A stretch of DNA of 52,633 nt from a bacterium (GCA_021809845.1 JAJZJW010000011.1:1-52633), one strand, 5' to 3'; counted from the stretch's first letter, positions 17,188 through 27,411 are shown. The notes: generated from the sequence alone by a model not told the origin. Numbers and translations are program-made.

Positions 17188-19035
17188 TTACTCCGTTATA
17201 GTTTCAGCAGGAATATCTTTTAAATCGCTATTTTTATAATCCGGTTTATGCGCTAAAATTATAGCATCTATATCATTTCCGTTAACTGTCTCTTTTTCAA
17301 TCAGGGTATTTGCAAGATCTTTCAATATATCCATATTATCGGTCAAGATTTTTATAGCTCTATTATGATTAGATTCTACTATATCTCTGACTTCATCGTC
17401 AATGACAACCGCGGTTGATTCGGAATAGTCTTTATGCTGAGCAAATTCTCTTCCAAGAAAAATCTGCTCGTCTTTTTTTCCGAATGTAAGCGGTCCTAAC
17501 TTTTTGCTCATTCCCCATTCGCAAACCATTTTTCTTGCAATATCTGTAGCTCTTTCAATGTCATTAGACGCGCCGGTAGTCATAGAATGAAATATTAATT
17601 CTTCGGCGCTTCTGCCGCCAAGCAGAATGGCTACTTCATTCAAAAGAAATTCTTCATCGTAATTATGCTTTTCATCTATCGGCAGCTGCTGGGTCAATCC
17701 CATCGCCATACCGCGGGGAATAATCGTAACTTTATGTATAGGATCACTTCCGGGAAGCATTTTTGCGACGATAGTGTGTCCCGCTTCATGAAAAGCGGTT
17801 ATTTTTTTCTCTTTGTCGCTAATGACCATACTGCGTCTTTCCGTTCCCATCATAACTTTATCCTTAGCCTCTTCCATATCTTCCATTGTAACATTCGCTC
17901 TGTTTTTTCTCGCAGCCAATAGAGCAGATTCGTTTACCATATTTGCAAGGTCGGCGCCGGAAAATCCGGGTGTCCCCCTTGCTATAATTCCCAGGTCTAC
18001 ATCCTTGTCCAAAGGTATCGTTCTGGTATGAACTTTCAGTATACCTTCTCTTCCTTTTATATCCGGTTTAGGAACAATCACCTGTCTGTCAAATCTGCCG
18101 GGTCTTAAAAGAGCTGGATCTAAAACATCGGGTCTGTTGGTAGCCGCAATTAAAATAACTCCGTCATTGGCTTCAAACCCATCCATTTCAACAAGCAATT
18201 GATTTAAAGTCTGTTCTCTTTCGTCATGTCCCCCGCCTAGACCGGCGCCTCTGTGTCTTCCTACGGCGTCAATTTCATCTATAAATATTATGCATGGAGC
18301 ATTTTTTTTACCCTGAGCAAAAAGGTCTCTTACTCTTGATGCGCCAACCCCTACAAACATTTCTACAAAGTCGGAACCGCTTATACTGAAAAAAGGAACG
18401 CCTGCCTCTCCGGCTATTGCTTTTGCAAGTAACGTCTTACCAGTGCCTGGAGGTCCTACAAGCAGTACTCCGTGAGGTATTCTGCCGCCTAATTTAGTAA
18501 ATTTTTTTGGGTCTTTTAAAAAATCTACAATCTCTTCAAGCTCCTGTTTAGATTCATCTATACCCGCAACATCTGCAAAAGTTATTTTTTTAGCGGATTC
18601 GTCCATTAATTTGGCTTTAGATTTGCCAAAAGACATTGCTTTTCCGGCTCCTCCCTGCATTTGTCTCCAGAAAAAATACCAGAATGCGAATAAAATAAGA
18701 ATCATAGGCAACCATGATAATAAAAACGACATATACCATGGCGAACTCGGCACCGGTTTAGCAGTTATAGGCACCTTATGTTTTTCCAACAAAGGAACTA
18801 AACCGGAATGCGACGGGGCATACGATGTAAATTTTTTACCTGTTTTGAATATTCCTATTATGTTATGAGATTCAATCGTTATACTTTTTATTTTACCTTC
18901 TTTTATATTATTTAATAATGATGAAAATATTATTTTCTTCGGTTTAGGCTTATGGTGATTAAACATTGTAAATATAAATATCATTAAAAAAATAATAAAA
19001 ACCCATAATAAAATATTTTTAATTTTGGGATTCAA
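17188..19035 (-). CDS. ftsH: ATP-dependent zinc metalloprotease FtsH
   Basis: 615 residues. Membrane-anchored AAA+ protease that degrades misfolded membrane proteins and regulators. Two N-terminal membrane helices (about 8-25 and 103-123) flank a small periplasmic domain. The AAA module has GPPGTGKT (194-201), [15 protein letters not shown] (Walker B) and RPGRFDRQ (arginine finger). The zinc site HEAGH is near 416. The start is TTG at 19035, chosen because AAGGAGG lies 10 bases before it and no ATG is near. folP follows after 4 bases. The upstream 356-bp spacer contains the inverted repeat CTGTTT/AAACAG at 19103-19121. Confidence 0.97.
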   Translation of the reverse strand: MNPKIKNILLWVFIIFLMIFIFTMFNHHKPKPKKIIFSSLLNNIKEGKIKSITIESHNIIGIFKTGKKFTSYAPSHSGLVPLLEKHKVPITAKPVPSSPWYMSFLLSWLPMILILFAFWYFFWRQMQGGAGKAMSFGKSKAKLMDESAKKITFADVAGIDESKQELEEIVDFLKDPKKFTKLGGRIPHGVLLVGPPGTGKTLLAKAIAGEAGVPFFSISGSDFVEMFVGVGASRVRDLFAQGKKNAPCIIFIDEIDAVGRHRGAGLGGGHDEREQTLNQLLVEMDGFEANDGVILIAATNRPDVLDPALLRPGRFDRQVIVPKPDIKGREGILKVHTRTIPLDKDVDLGIIARGTPGFSGADLANMVNESALLAARKNRANVTMEDMEEAKDKVMMGTERRSMVISDKEKKITAFHEAGHTIVAKMLPGSDPIHKVTIIPRGMAMGLTQQLPIDEKHNYDEEFLLNEVAILLGGRSAEELIFHSMTTGASNDIERATDIARKMVCEWGMSKKLGPLTFGKKDEQIFLGREFAQHKDYSESTAVVIDDEVRDIVESNHNRAIKILTDNMDILKDLANTLIEKETVNGNDIDAIILAHKPDYKNSDLKDIPAETITE

Positions 19036-19391
19036 ATTAGAATATCCTCCTTAATTCTTTATAGTTTGTACTGCATAATTTATCTTAATTGTTAATATCA
19101 TTCTGTTTTATATATAAACAGAGACCTGTCGCGCCGATGTTTTGCAAACCTGTATAAGTGTAAAGTGTATTCAGTATATCTTCAATATTAATACTATAAT
19201 TATATTGCAAAATATATATTCAATATTACGTACGTCATATTTTAATATAAAAATATATTTAATATATATTCAATATTAAATATGTCATATTTAAAGTTTT
19301 TTTTCAATATAAATATGATAATAAAAACAAGAACACGAACACGACAAATATATTGTTTTTAAATTTCTGTTTACTATGCTGATAAAATGTG
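19036..19391. other. AT-rich spacer with an imperfect direct repeat
   Basis: Two ~36-bp imperfect copies of 'atatattcaatatta..ta.gtcatattt' start near 19208 and 19264. A 6-bp inverted repeat CTGTTT/AAACAG at 19103-19121 lies about 70 bp ahead of ftsH and could be an operator or a hairpin in its leader. I see no gene and no convincing -35/-10 pair. Confidence 0.45.
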
Positions 19392-21284
19392 CTAGTTAGA
19401 TATTTTTTTATTATTTCTTAATAATTTAAAATATCCGATGTTTTTTGTCGACTTGGATATTTTTATAATATCACTCATCATAATAAACCCTATCCAAACA
19501 ATTTTACCGCCTGACAGAATAAGCGGCAAACTACGTCTGAATAATTCGGGTATTTTTTTGTCTATAAAAAAATTTTTAACTTTTTTTTCATTTTGCATCC
19601 CAAGTGGAATAAATCTGTCGCCGTTAATAAAATTTCTAATTTTTATAGGAAATACCAGTTTATCAAAATCAAACAATATTGCATTAGATAAATTCTGTTT
19701 AAATTTTTTTTTAATTAATTTATTTATAATCATTTTTGTGTTATTACTATTCAATTTTCCTATTACAAAATCAACATCTATTTCTTTTATGTGAATAATA
19801 CACTTGTTAATTGTCTTTATACTACCTTCCTTTATACTAATAACCGGCTTGTTGATTGTCTTTTTTATAGTCTTTATATTATCTGCCTTTATACTAATAA
19901 CCGGCTTGTTAATTGTTTTTATATTATTGTTGTTATTTTTAATAATATCATCATAATTAATTAAATATTCATAGTATTTATAATTTAAAGGAATATAATA
20001 ATTAACACCATGGAAGTTGCTGAAATATTTATTATTTTCTATATTTTCAAAAATTATTTTTTCATAACTTTTAACCAACCTTACATTTTTATTAAGATTA
20101 AATAATATATTCGGTTTACTGCTTTTTATAATATTTAAAAGATTTTTAAAATTGCTGTATGAAATAAAATCTTCAGCACCATCTTTAATTGGGGACAGAT
20201 GCCTATTTTTATGAAAATTTTTGGCTACTATTTTAAGGTCTTTATTGTTATTATCTATAATGTTAAGATTTTCAGAGGCAGTGTTAATATTATTTATATC
20301 GGCATAAACATCTTTAGTCTTATTTCGATTATCATATAGATGGCTATCGTTATTAATTACGTTATTATCACAATTTTGAAGACTGTTGTTGTTATTCGTT
20401 TCGTTCCTGCATATTGACATTTCATATAGAATGAGCTTAAACAACCTATATAGAACCGCCTCCGGAATTTTTAGCAACTGAAAGATATTAAAAGTTAAAA
20501 TGCCGGAATTTTCATACTCCGTGCTTAAGTTCGTATTTTTAAAAATTTCTTTTGCATAATTTTCAATAAATTCATCATCTTTTCTAAGAACTTCCGAAGT
20601 TCTATATATAGTGTCAAGGAAAGATGGATTTATTTTTTTAAATTCTGGAATAATATTTAATCTTATATTATTTCTGAAGATATCTTCCTGATAATTAGTA
20701 TAGTCCTCAAAAAATTTAATTGAATTTAAAATAGCAAAATCAATAATTTCATTTTTGGAAAATTTAATAAAAGGACGAATAATTATGTCATTTTTAACTT
20801 TTATTCCAGCTAAAGAACCGCTTCCGCCGCCTGTAATTACTCTCATCAAAAAATTTTCAGCAAAATCGTCAAGATGGTGAGCCGTAGCGATTTTATTGGC
20901 ATGTATTTTGTCTGCAGTTTTATAAAGAAATTTATATCTGAAATTTCTTGCCGTTTCTTCAATGCTTTTTTTATTAATTTTTGACTCCGCAGGAATATTA
21001 GCCTTGTCAGTGTAAAACCGGATGGATAAAGTATCGCATAAATCTTTTAAATATTCAACTTCTTTATATGACGATTCTCTTATTTCATGGTCAAATACTG
21101 CGCATGCTATCTCAATACCCAATATATGCCTTAAAAAATAAAGAGAATACAATAAAGATAGAGAATCAACGCCGCCGCTGACTGCCGCAAGAATTAAATC
21201 CCCACGCTCAATAAGTTTGAATTCTGAAACAGTATAACTTAATTTTCTTAAAAAAAACGAGGTTCCTTTATTAAAATACGGCAT
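19392..21284 (-). CDS. tilS: tRNA(Ile)-lysidine synthetase with a long low-complexity insert
   Basis: 630 residues; typical TilS proteins are about 430-470. The N-terminal ATP-PPi domain is clear: ILAAVSGGVDSLSLLYSL (P-loop SGGVDS at 36-41), ATAHHLDDFAENFLMR and VITGGGSGSLAGI. TilS changes C34 of the AUA-reading tRNA-Ile to lysidine. Residues ~300-490 are an Asn/Ile/Lys/Asp-rich insert with an internal repeat (TINKPVISIK occurs twice, a third copy is degraded). The C-terminal part recovers family character (GDRFIPLGMQNEKKVKNFF, LPLILSGGKIVWIGF). The frame is intact, so the gene is probably functional and the insert an expansion. Confidence 0.9.
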   Translation of the reverse strand: MPYFNKGTSFFLRKLSYTVSEFKLIERGDLILAAVSGGVDSLSLLYSLYFLRHILGIEIACAVFDHEIRESSYKEVEYLKDLCDTLSIRFYTDKANIPAESKINKKSIEETARNFRYKFLYKTADKIHANKIATAHHLDDFAENFLMRVITGGGSGSLAGIKVKNDIIIRPFIKFSKNEIIDFAILNSIKFFEDYTNYQEDIFRNNIRLNIIPEFKKINPSFLDTIYRTSEVLRKDDEFIENYAKEIFKNTNLSTEYENSGILTFNIFQLLKIPEAVLYRLFKLILYEMSICRNETNNNNSLQNCDNNVINNDSHLYDNRNKTKDVYADINNINTASENLNIIDNNNKDLKIVAKNFHKNRHLSPIKDGAEDFISYSNFKNLLNIIKSSKPNILFNLNKNVRLVKSYEKIIFENIENNKYFSNFHGVNYYIPLNYKYYEYLINYDDIIKNNNNNIKTINKPVISIKADNIKTIKKTINKPVISIKEGSIKTINKCIIHIKEIDVDFVIGKLNSNNTKMIINKLIKKKFKQNLSNAILFDFDKLVFPIKIRNFINGDRFIPLGMQNEKKVKNFFIDKKIPELFRRSLPLILSGGKIVWIGFIMMSDIIKISKSTKNIGYFKLLRNNKKISN

Positions 21285-21462
21285 TTATAATTTGCAGCTT
21301 TTTAACATATATGATTATAACGCTATTATTAGGTTAGGTATAATTTTGTAATCCTATAAATTTATTTTATAAGAGAATAAAACAAATAAAACATAATGAC
21401 ATAATGACATAATGTTAGAATTGCGAAGTTAATATTTTCTAATATTTACAATCATAATAAAT

Positions 21463-22095
21463 TTATTTTTTGCATCTAATAGTGAATGAAGAAACGTAAA
21501 GTGGAAGCTCAGTTGTATCGGTAAATCCGGCGGCACTTAATAATTTAATTGCCTCAGGTGAGGAAAGCCTTTCTTCTGCAGGCGGTCCCATTTTCAATAT
21601 TTTATCCTCTTTATCCCAGTCGATAAGAAATAAATAGCCTCCTGGTTTTAGTACCCTTTTTATATCGCGAAGATAATCTAATCTATGTTCTATCTCATGA
21701 AAAACGTTGGATATTAAAATAATATCCATAGATTCGTCTTCCAACGCAATGTTTGATTCTTCGCACTTTGTTAATATTGCGCAGCTTTTTTGATTTTTGC
21801 TAAAATTGGCACTTTCAATATTTTCTTTAATACAAGAAAGCATTTCTTCGCTGATATCTAAAGCATATATTTTTGTATCAATATTTTCAATATCGGCAAT
21901 TGTTTTTATTAAAGGAATTGTAAAAAATCCGCTTCCGCATCCAATATCAGCTATTTTTATTTCTTTTTGACCGCTTTTACTTAATAAAGCATCAACAATT
22001 TTTTTAATTTCATCAATTGTATGCTGTGGCGGCATCAATTCATATCTTTCTTTAGAAGTTAATCTTTGATGGTTGGCAGGATTAAATTTATGCAT
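21463..22095 (-). CDS. Class I SAM-dependent methyltransferase
   Basis: 210 residues. Motif I IADIGCGSGFFTIPLI (about 48-63) binds SAM. Acidic motif II is YALDISEEML, post-I IILISNVFHEIEH (about 130-142), then VLKPGGYLFLIDWDKE (about 150-165). This is the UbiE/Methyltransf_11 type. The N-terminus HKFNPANHQRLTSKERYELMPP resembles proteins annotated in metal- or sulfur-related operons, but the substrate cannot be read from sequence. The OsmC gene lies 16 bases upstream on the same strand, so they are likely co-expressed. GGAG lies about 14 bases before the ATG, a long spacing. Confidence 0.8.
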   Translation of the reverse strand: MHKFNPANHQRLTSKERYELMPPQHTIDEIKKIVDALLSKSGQKEIKIADIGCGSGFFTIPLIKTIADIENIDTKIYALDISEEMLSCIKENIESANFSKNQKSCAILTKCEESNIALEDESMDIILISNVFHEIEHRLDYLRDIKRVLKPGGYLFLIDWDKEDKILKMGPPAEERLSSPEAIKLLSAAGFTDTTELPLYVSSFTIRCKK

Positions 22096-22111
22096 TTATG
22101 GTAATATTCTC

Positions 22112-22573
22112 CTATTTTATTTCATTATATTCAAATGATGTATCGTAATAAGACCTGTTTTCAATCATTGTATGAACGGGGCATCTTTTAGAAACACGCT
22201 TTAGCTCGTCAATCTGGTCTTCGTCAAGATTTCCTTCAAATTTTATTTTTTTTGTAATTTTATGAGCATATCCGCGTTCAGCGTCAATGTTTGCGCCAGC
22301 GTTTTTAAGTTCTTCAACCCTGACTCTTTCATGAATTACGTCTATTTCTACATTTTTTAAATCATATTTCATTCTTTTTGCAAACATCATAATGACTGAA
22401 ATTGTGCATGCTCCTTCCGCTCCCATTGCAAGCTCCACAGGGTTAATAGCAAGACAATCTCCGCCGGAACCTTTCGGCTCATCAGTAATTATTGTATGTT
22501 TTTCCGTTATTATCTGATTTTGTAGATTGTGAAGATGCTTAACTTTTACTGCTACCTTATCGCCCTCTGCCAT
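22112..22573 (-). CDS. OsmC-family (YhfA-like) redox protein
   Basis: 153 residues from the ATG at 22573, which has GGAG six bases upstream; the frame could extend four codons to a TTG. Two conserved cysteines, in MGAEGACTISVIMMF (about 54) and KRCPVHTMIENRS (about 136-148), are the OsmC catalytic pair that reduces organic peroxides or handles persulfides. It lies between a methyltransferase and lipS2 at the downstream end of the sHdr/lipoate block. Proteins of this family often occur in sulfur-trafficking loci, so a persulfide-related role is possible but not shown. Confidence 0.85.
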   Translation of the reverse strand: MAEGDKVAVKVKHLHNLQNQIITEKHTIITDEPKGSGGDCLAINPVELAMGAEGACTISVIMMFAKRMKYDLKNVEIDVIHERVRVEELKNAGANIDAERGYAHKITKKIKFEGNLDEDQIDELKRVSKRCPVHTMIENRSYYDTSFEYNEIK

Positions 22574-22797
22574 ATTATTCTCCAACGAGTTTATTTTTAA
22601 GATTTATCATTCATATTTAAACATTTCATTTAAAAATTATATTAAAAAATGCTGCACCAAAAAGTCTACTACGCTAATTAAGATAATAAATACTTTATTA
22701 ATAAAAAAGTATCTGTCTATAATTATTTATAATTATTTCCAATTAGTTAATTGTCTCTATTTAGCACTGAATTAACAATCATTGAATCAATATTGTA

Positions 22798-23907
22798 TCA
22801 ATATTCTAAAAGTTCTTTTCTGACTCTTGAAATATCCGAAGCATTTAACTCAAATGGAAAACTTCTAATATTTCTGGGTGAAGAATCACCAAAAGGTCTG
22901 TTGCAGGCGGAAATTTCCGATTTTCCGGGGCATCCGGTAGTCCTGAATGCCGTTCCTGTTTCAACTATCATAGCTACATCTTTGAACGGAATTCCAAAAT
23001 CCACTATTTTACCTTGCGCATCAAATTTCATATCTTCAGCATTACCCATATCATAATCAATAATATGCCGAGCCACCTGTACCCTTCTAAATTGACCCGC
23101 CGGACACTGCGGATGACTGTCTAATTTCGAACCTTTCTCCTGATAAAATGAAAATAAATGGGAACGAGCACCTATATTTCTTACATCCTGCATCCTATAA
23201 ATCATATCCTTTTCAGTTTCTCCAAGCCCTACAACAAGATGGCATCCTACTTTGTTTTTTCCAAAAACAGACACGGAATAATCCAAAGTATCATTGTACT
23301 TATCCCATCTATGCGGACCTTTAACGCCTGAACCCCTATATTCGTCAAATAATTCAGGTGTAGCGCAGTCAAGAGCAACCGTAACCATATCTGCTCCGTA
23401 TTCTTTAAATTTATCTATGTCGGAATGTTTAAGTATAGTAGGTGTTAATAGAATGGAAGTCGGACAATGAAGATTTTTAGTAAAATTCTGCAGCAGTGTA
23501 AAGGTATCTTCCTTAGCATTTTCATGAGTAATCATTGAGATGCATATTCTTTGAACAACGTCCTTTTTAGCAAGTGTGGTCTTGACTATATCTTCGGTCC
23601 TAAATGCAGGCCAATCAACTCTTATAAAACTTTTATCATTATAATTTCCTTCTCTAGATTTTTGCAAACCGCAATAAGCGCAATTTGCCCTGCATCCATC
23701 ATCATAAGTTAAAAGAACATTAACACAGTGAAGACATGCATTCCTATAAAATAGCCCCGGCACCATTCCAAGTGTCATTGCTGCAGCAAGACTTATTTTC
23801 AGATATTCCGGCGAATTTTCTGCAGCATGAGAATCTAAATTTTCTTCAAAATGAATCGTTTCTAAATCGACGTTTGCGGCAGCCGTGCCTGTTTCATTAT
23901 AATTCAT
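22798..23907 (-). CDS. lipS2: Radical SAM lipoate synthase component LipS2
   Basis: 369 residues from the ATG at 23907, which has GGAG 8 bases upstream; an earlier in-frame ATG eight codons up is less well placed. The radical-SAM cluster motif is GCRANCAYCG (Cys 72, 76, 79). Further cysteines (ACLHC at 58/61 and GCPGKSEISACNRPFG near the C-terminus) could hold a second Fe-S cluster, the sacrificial sulfur source. It resembles biotin-synthase-like proteins. In sulfur oxidisers LipS1 and LipS2 together insert the C6 and C8 sulfurs into octanoyl-LbpA. It is 46 bases downstream of the ligase gene. Confidence 0.82.
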   Translation of the reverse strand: MNYNETGTAAANVDLETIHFEENLDSHAAENSPEYLKISLAAAMTLGMVPGLFYRNACLHCVNVLLTYDDGCRANCAYCGLQKSREGNYNDKSFIRVDWPAFRTEDIVKTTLAKKDVVQRICISMITHENAKEDTFTLLQNFTKNLHCPTSILLTPTILKHSDIDKFKEYGADMVTVALDCATPELFDEYRGSGVKGPHRWDKYNDTLDYSVSVFGKNKVGCHLVVGLGETEKDMIYRMQDVRNIGARSHLFSFYQEKGSKLDSHPQCPAGQFRRVQVARHIIDYDMGNAEDMKFDAQGKIVDFGIPFKDVAMIVETGTAFRTTGCPGKSEISACNRPFGDSSPRNIRSFPFELNASDISRVRKELLEY

Positions 23908-23953
23908 ATAAATTTCTCCATTTTTATTCATCTAAAAATCATATCTTAGTTTT

Positions 23954-25498
23954 TTATTTGCTTATAATCTTGGATAAATCTTGCAAAATATTTACATTGA
24001 GCAGGGTCTCGCCCTCAAATATGCCTTTGTATGCGTCTTCTTCTTTTTTATAATTATAGCATAAAGGGGAAGATATATCTATAAGTAAAGCCTTAATTCC
24101 CGAATCTTTAAAAGCTTTATTGCGTTTTATATAAAATTCTTTGCAGCAAAAGCCTATATATGAATTTATATTATTATTTTTTAATTTATTTAATGTTTCT
24201 ACAAGATTTTCAAAATTAATTATTGTAATAGGCAGTAAATTAAAGTCTTTCGCAAATTTGTAAGCCGTACCAGTTTCACAATCGCCGCATATAGAACAAT
24301 AGTCGGCATTTCTGAATTCACAACCTTTTTTTTTAGCGCAATAAGGCAATAAAATAGCTTTTACCGATTTTATATCGCATAGCTGCATTCCATTTACAAA
24401 CATAAAGCGTGAAAGTTCGTCTTCATTAATTCCAAAATCATTAAGAAAGGCTATTTTATCTATTATATTGTTAATTATGTTAAAAAAATCTACTTTTGAA
24501 ACATTCTGAAATTCAGGTGTATATTTTTCGAAAAATTCGTCTATTTTAAAAACTAATTCGTTAGTATCGCAATCTTTTAAAAAACTTTCTAAATCAGCGA
24601 TAGCTCTCTCAGGTATAACAAAATAATCTCCAGTAAAATAAATATATTTTAGGAGTTTTCTTTTATAATCAACTTTAGCAAAAGTTTTAAATATTCCCCC
24701 GTTGCATCTGTATGTATCTTTAATTGTTTTAGTTTCTAATAGCTCGTTATCAGATGCATATACCCATTCGTCCGACTTATAGTACTTTTGATTTTCAAGT
24801 ATATAATCGTGTTCTTCCGCGCTAAGTGTTCCATAATTGAACGGGATATTAAAATAGTCAGAAAATCCTTTTACAATCACAGACTTTACAGTTTCTAGAG
24901 CAGGAATATACCCAAGTATGTTCTTTAAAGAAGTTATCCTTGCGGATATGGAATCAAAATTTTTTGATATTAACTTTTCTACTGGAATCTTTAATGATTT
25001 TACCATGGATTCAGGATTAAAATCCAAAAGCAAGGTGCCTTGAAAAAAAAATATAGATGAATCATACGTCCCGCCGGTACCGGATATTTTTTTTCCTTCC
25101 ACTTCAATATCATTTCTAGGTCTGAACTTTGCATTAATACCCAATTTATTAATACCGGATACAAATGCATTACATATATTTTCAGTTAAGTTTTGGAAAT
25201 TTGCTGCTTTAAGAGTTTTTGAGGAAAAAACAAGCTCCCACCCTAATTGCGCTTCATCAAAATATATTGCTCCGCCGCCGGTGATACGGCGTCCTATATC
25301 AATGTTCTTATCATTACAATAATCTATTCTTATTTCATTGGACACAGATTGATGAAACCCTGCAAGCGTACAGGGTTTAAAAGTCAAAAAACGTAAAGTA
25401 TCAGGAATCAAATTATCTTTTCTTAAATCAAGCATTGCTTTATCCATAGCGATATTATAAGAAAAATCTTTAATTCCGGTATCTATGACTCTGAACAT
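23954..25498 (-). CDS. Lipoate-protein ligase of the sLpl(AB) type with C-terminal DUF116-like domain
   Basis: 514 residues. Residues 1-230 form the LplA/LipB fold: RRITGGGAIYFDEAQLGWEL (about 70-89) and GKKISGTGG (about 131-139) with the catalytic Lys. Residues ~245-345 look like the accessory LplB/LplA-C domain (KTIKDTYRCNGGIFKTFAKVDYKRK). From ~350 a Cys-rich DUF116-like domain follows: LLPYCAKKKGCEFRNADYCS, ICGDCETG, SYIGFCCKEF and ALLIDISSPLCYN. The enzyme would load octanoate or lipoate onto LbpA before LipS1/LipS2 act. The extra domain could bind a metal cluster. The ATG at 25498 has no Shine-Dalgarno site. Confidence 0.82.
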   Translation of the reverse strand: MFRVIDTGIKDFSYNIAMDKAMLDLRKDNLIPDTLRFLTFKPCTLAGFHQSVSNEIRIDYCNDKNIDIGRRITGGGAIYFDEAQLGWELVFSSKTLKAANFQNLTENICNAFVSGINKLGINAKFRPRNDIEVEGKKISGTGGTYDSSIFFFQGTLLLDFNPESMVKSLKIPVEKLISKNFDSISARITSLKNILGYIPALETVKSVIVKGFSDYFNIPFNYGTLSAEEHDYILENQKYYKSDEWVYASDNELLETKTIKDTYRCNGGIFKTFAKVDYKRKLLKYIYFTGDYFVIPERAIADLESFLKDCDTNELVFKIDEFFEKYTPEFQNVSKVDFFNIINNIIDKIAFLNDFGINEDELSRFMFVNGMQLCDIKSVKAILLPYCAKKKGCEFRNADYCSICGDCETGTAYKFAKDFNLLPITIINFENLVETLNKLKNNNINSYIGFCCKEFYIKRNKAFKDSGIKALLIDISSPLCYNYKKEEDAYKGIFEGETLLNVNILQDLSKIISK

Positions 25499-25524
25499 TT
25501 TATTATTTAATATTAATTATTTAG

Positions 25525-25616
25525 GATTAATTATTTAACTTATTATTAACTATTAATATTAATTAGTTATGATTAATTATTTAACTTATTATTAACTATT
25601 AATTGTTTAATATTAA
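25525..25616. repeat. 46-bp tandem repeat between lipS1 and the ligase gene
   Basis: 'gattaattatttaacttatt' begins at 25525 and again at 25571, giving two copies of a 46-bp unit. The spacer is almost pure A/T and has no other feature. Confidence 0.75.
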
Positions 25617-25617
25617 T

Positions 25618-26619
25618 TTAACCGCCTATATTAATTTTAGACAACGCTTCTTCGGCAAAAATCAACGAACAACAGACATCGGAATATAAAGGTTTTAGTT
25701 CCAACTCTTTGCTGAAAGGGATAACGCCTTCGGAAGGGTATGCAATTCCATTTAATCCGGCTTTAACGGCAAGCTCCTCTATTTTAAATTTATTGAGCCC
25801 GTATGGTCTTTCGCAACCCAGTAAAACAGGAGTTTTAGCAAATTTTTCTCTGGCATATATAAAGACATCGCCTATTTCTTCAGGCTCAGGGGGAACTGCA
25901 TTTTCCATTTTTGTATTACCCATAGGCATAAATCCTACAAGAACTAAAGAAGATATGTTGTACTTCGATATAATATCTATTGCGTTAAATTCACCTGCGA
26001 TTTTGCCATGCTTCAAACCAATAACAACATGAGGCGAGCATGGAATATTTCTCTCAGATAAGTATTTTAAAGAATTGTCATAATCTTTAACCGCGGCTTT
26101 TAAGTGATAAACGGTACGAACGGTATCTTCATCGCCAATTATATCAAGCATAGCAGAATCAACACCGGCATCAAGCAGACCATCGGCTATCTCTTCCGTA
26201 ATAATGCCGCAATGAACTATAACTTTTAGGCTAAAATCAGCCTTAATTTTTTTAATTGTGTCAATATAGGGCAAAATTTCTACAATACCATTAGAGTTCG
26301 AGCCGCCGCTTAGCAAAAAACCTTTACCTTTTGATTTAAAAATTTGAGCTGCTCTGTAATATAAATCATCGGTAGTTATTACAGAATCCATAGATTTCAA
26401 TATTTCGGCATTACAGTGATCGCATTTTAAGGAACATGAACTGCCTGTTATCGACAACGGAGGAAACGAATCTGATTTTTCATTTTTAAAATCTTCTGTT
26501 TCATAAGCTTTTATACTAGGGGCATAAAAATGGATTACATTATCAAAATTATTTTTTCTTATATTAAAACTATTAATATATTTAGAGCTTATTTGTTTAT
26601 CAAATTCATAATAACTCAT
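25618..26619 (-). CDS. lipS1: Radical SAM lipoate synthase component LipS1
   Basis: 333 residues. The radical-SAM motif is SCSLKCDHCN (Cys 62, 66, 69), then GFLLSGGSNSNGIVEILPY (the GGE-like SAM-contact strand) and HVVIGLKHG. The C-terminus carries GCERPYG and a DVCCSL cysteine pair that could hold an auxiliary cluster. It is the usual partner of LipS2 in the lipoate assembly route of sHdr organisms and lies directly downstream of an lbpA-like gene (21-base gap), in line with co-transcription. A role in another radical reaction cannot be excluded by sequence alone, but the neighbourhood makes LipS1 the best call. Confidence 0.82.
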   Translation of the reverse strand: MSYYEFDKQISSKYINSFNIRKNNFDNVIHFYAPSIKAYETEDFKNEKSDSFPPLSITGSSCSLKCDHCNAEILKSMDSVITTDDLYYRAAQIFKSKGKGFLLSGGSNSNGIVEILPYIDTIKKIKADFSLKVIVHCGIITEEIADGLLDAGVDSAMLDIIGDEDTVRTVYHLKAAVKDYDNSLKYLSERNIPCSPHVVIGLKHGKIAGEFNAIDIISKYNISSLVLVGFMPMGNTKMENAVPPEPEEIGDVFIYAREKFAKTPVLLGCERPYGLNKFKIEELAVKAGLNGIAYPSEGVIPFSKELELKPLYSDVCCSLIFAEEALSKINIGG

Positions 26620-26640
26620 ATTATTTATCTCTTTTTTTTA

Positions 26641-27087
26641 TTATCTTTTTTTGCAAATTATTTCTTCATCTTCTAATTTTTTTCTATACGCATTTACGGC
26701 AGTTTCACCGGTAGGCAATAAATTTATATCTGATGCAGCTTCAGGAAGAGGCTTTAATTTAACTAACCAGCCTTTTCCATAAGGGTCCAAATTAATTATA
26801 TGGGAGTCTCTTTCTAATTCTGAGTTGACAGCGACTATCTCTCCTGAGAAAGGCATAGGAAACGGACCGACATATTTTCCGCTCTCAATAGTAGCAGCGC
26901 TTTTCCCTTTTTTTATTATTTTTCCGACAGCTTTAACATCGGCATACAATATTTTTCCGGCAAGTGATTGTGCAGGATCGGTCATTCCGAAAGTGAATGT
27001 TCCGTCATCGTTTTTTTTTCCCCAAACCTGATTTTCAATATCATAATAAAGGTCTTCGGGAATATTGCATTCATTTAAAATAGCCAT
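26641..27087 (-). CDS. lbpA: Lipoate-binding protein LbpA, second copy
   Basis: 148 residues, related to glycine-cleavage H protein. The lipoylation site is TIESGKYVGPFP with Lys71. Downstream GKGWLVKLKPLPE is GcvH-like. LbpA proteins are distinct from GcvH and act as lipoyl carriers for the sHdr complex. GGGAGG lies 9-10 bases before the ATG. This copy differs from the 27412-27849 copy (roughly half the residues shared by eye, same lipoyl window), so they may have diverged in partner or stage. Placed between the first lbpA and lipS1. Confidence 0.88.
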   Translation of the reverse strand: MAILNECNIPEDLYYDIENQVWGKKNDDGTFTFGMTDPAQSLAGKILYADVKAVGKIIKKGKSAATIESGKYVGPFPMPFSGEIVAVNSELERDSHIINLDPYGKGWLVKLKPLPEAASDINLLPTGETAVNAYRKKLEDEEIICKKR

Positions 27088-27411
27088 TATAAAATATCCT
27101 CCCGTCTTAATTTAAAACAACGCGTCTATAAATGTTATATATAAACTATATAATACATATACAAACTGCATATACAAAATCATAATAAAGAAAAAATTTA
27201 TTTTATTAATAAATTTAATCAGTTAATATTAATATTTTTATTAAAAATGGATTCAATAATTATATAAAAGAAAAAATTTATTTTATTAATAAATTTAATC
27301 AGTTAATATTAATATTTTTATTAAAAATTTACTCAACAATTATATACATGTTTAGTGTTAATTTACAGACGCATATAATTTAAACTATATAATTTTAACA
27401 ATGAGGTTCAA
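27088..27411. other. Spacer between the two lbpA genes
   Basis: 324 bp with no gene. It contains an 80-bp tandem duplication (27187-27266 and 27267-27346). Each copy holds a 9-bp inverted repeat AAATTTATT/AATAAATTT. No clear -35/-10 pair was found, so the downstream lbpA copy may depend on read-through. Confidence 0.5.
27187..27346. repeat. 80-bp tandem duplication between lbpA genes
   Basis: The unit beginning 'aaagaaaaaatttatttt' at 27187 is repeated from 27267 with few changes. Each copy contains AAATTTATT-TTATT-AATAAATTT, a small hairpin. Confidence 0.9.
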
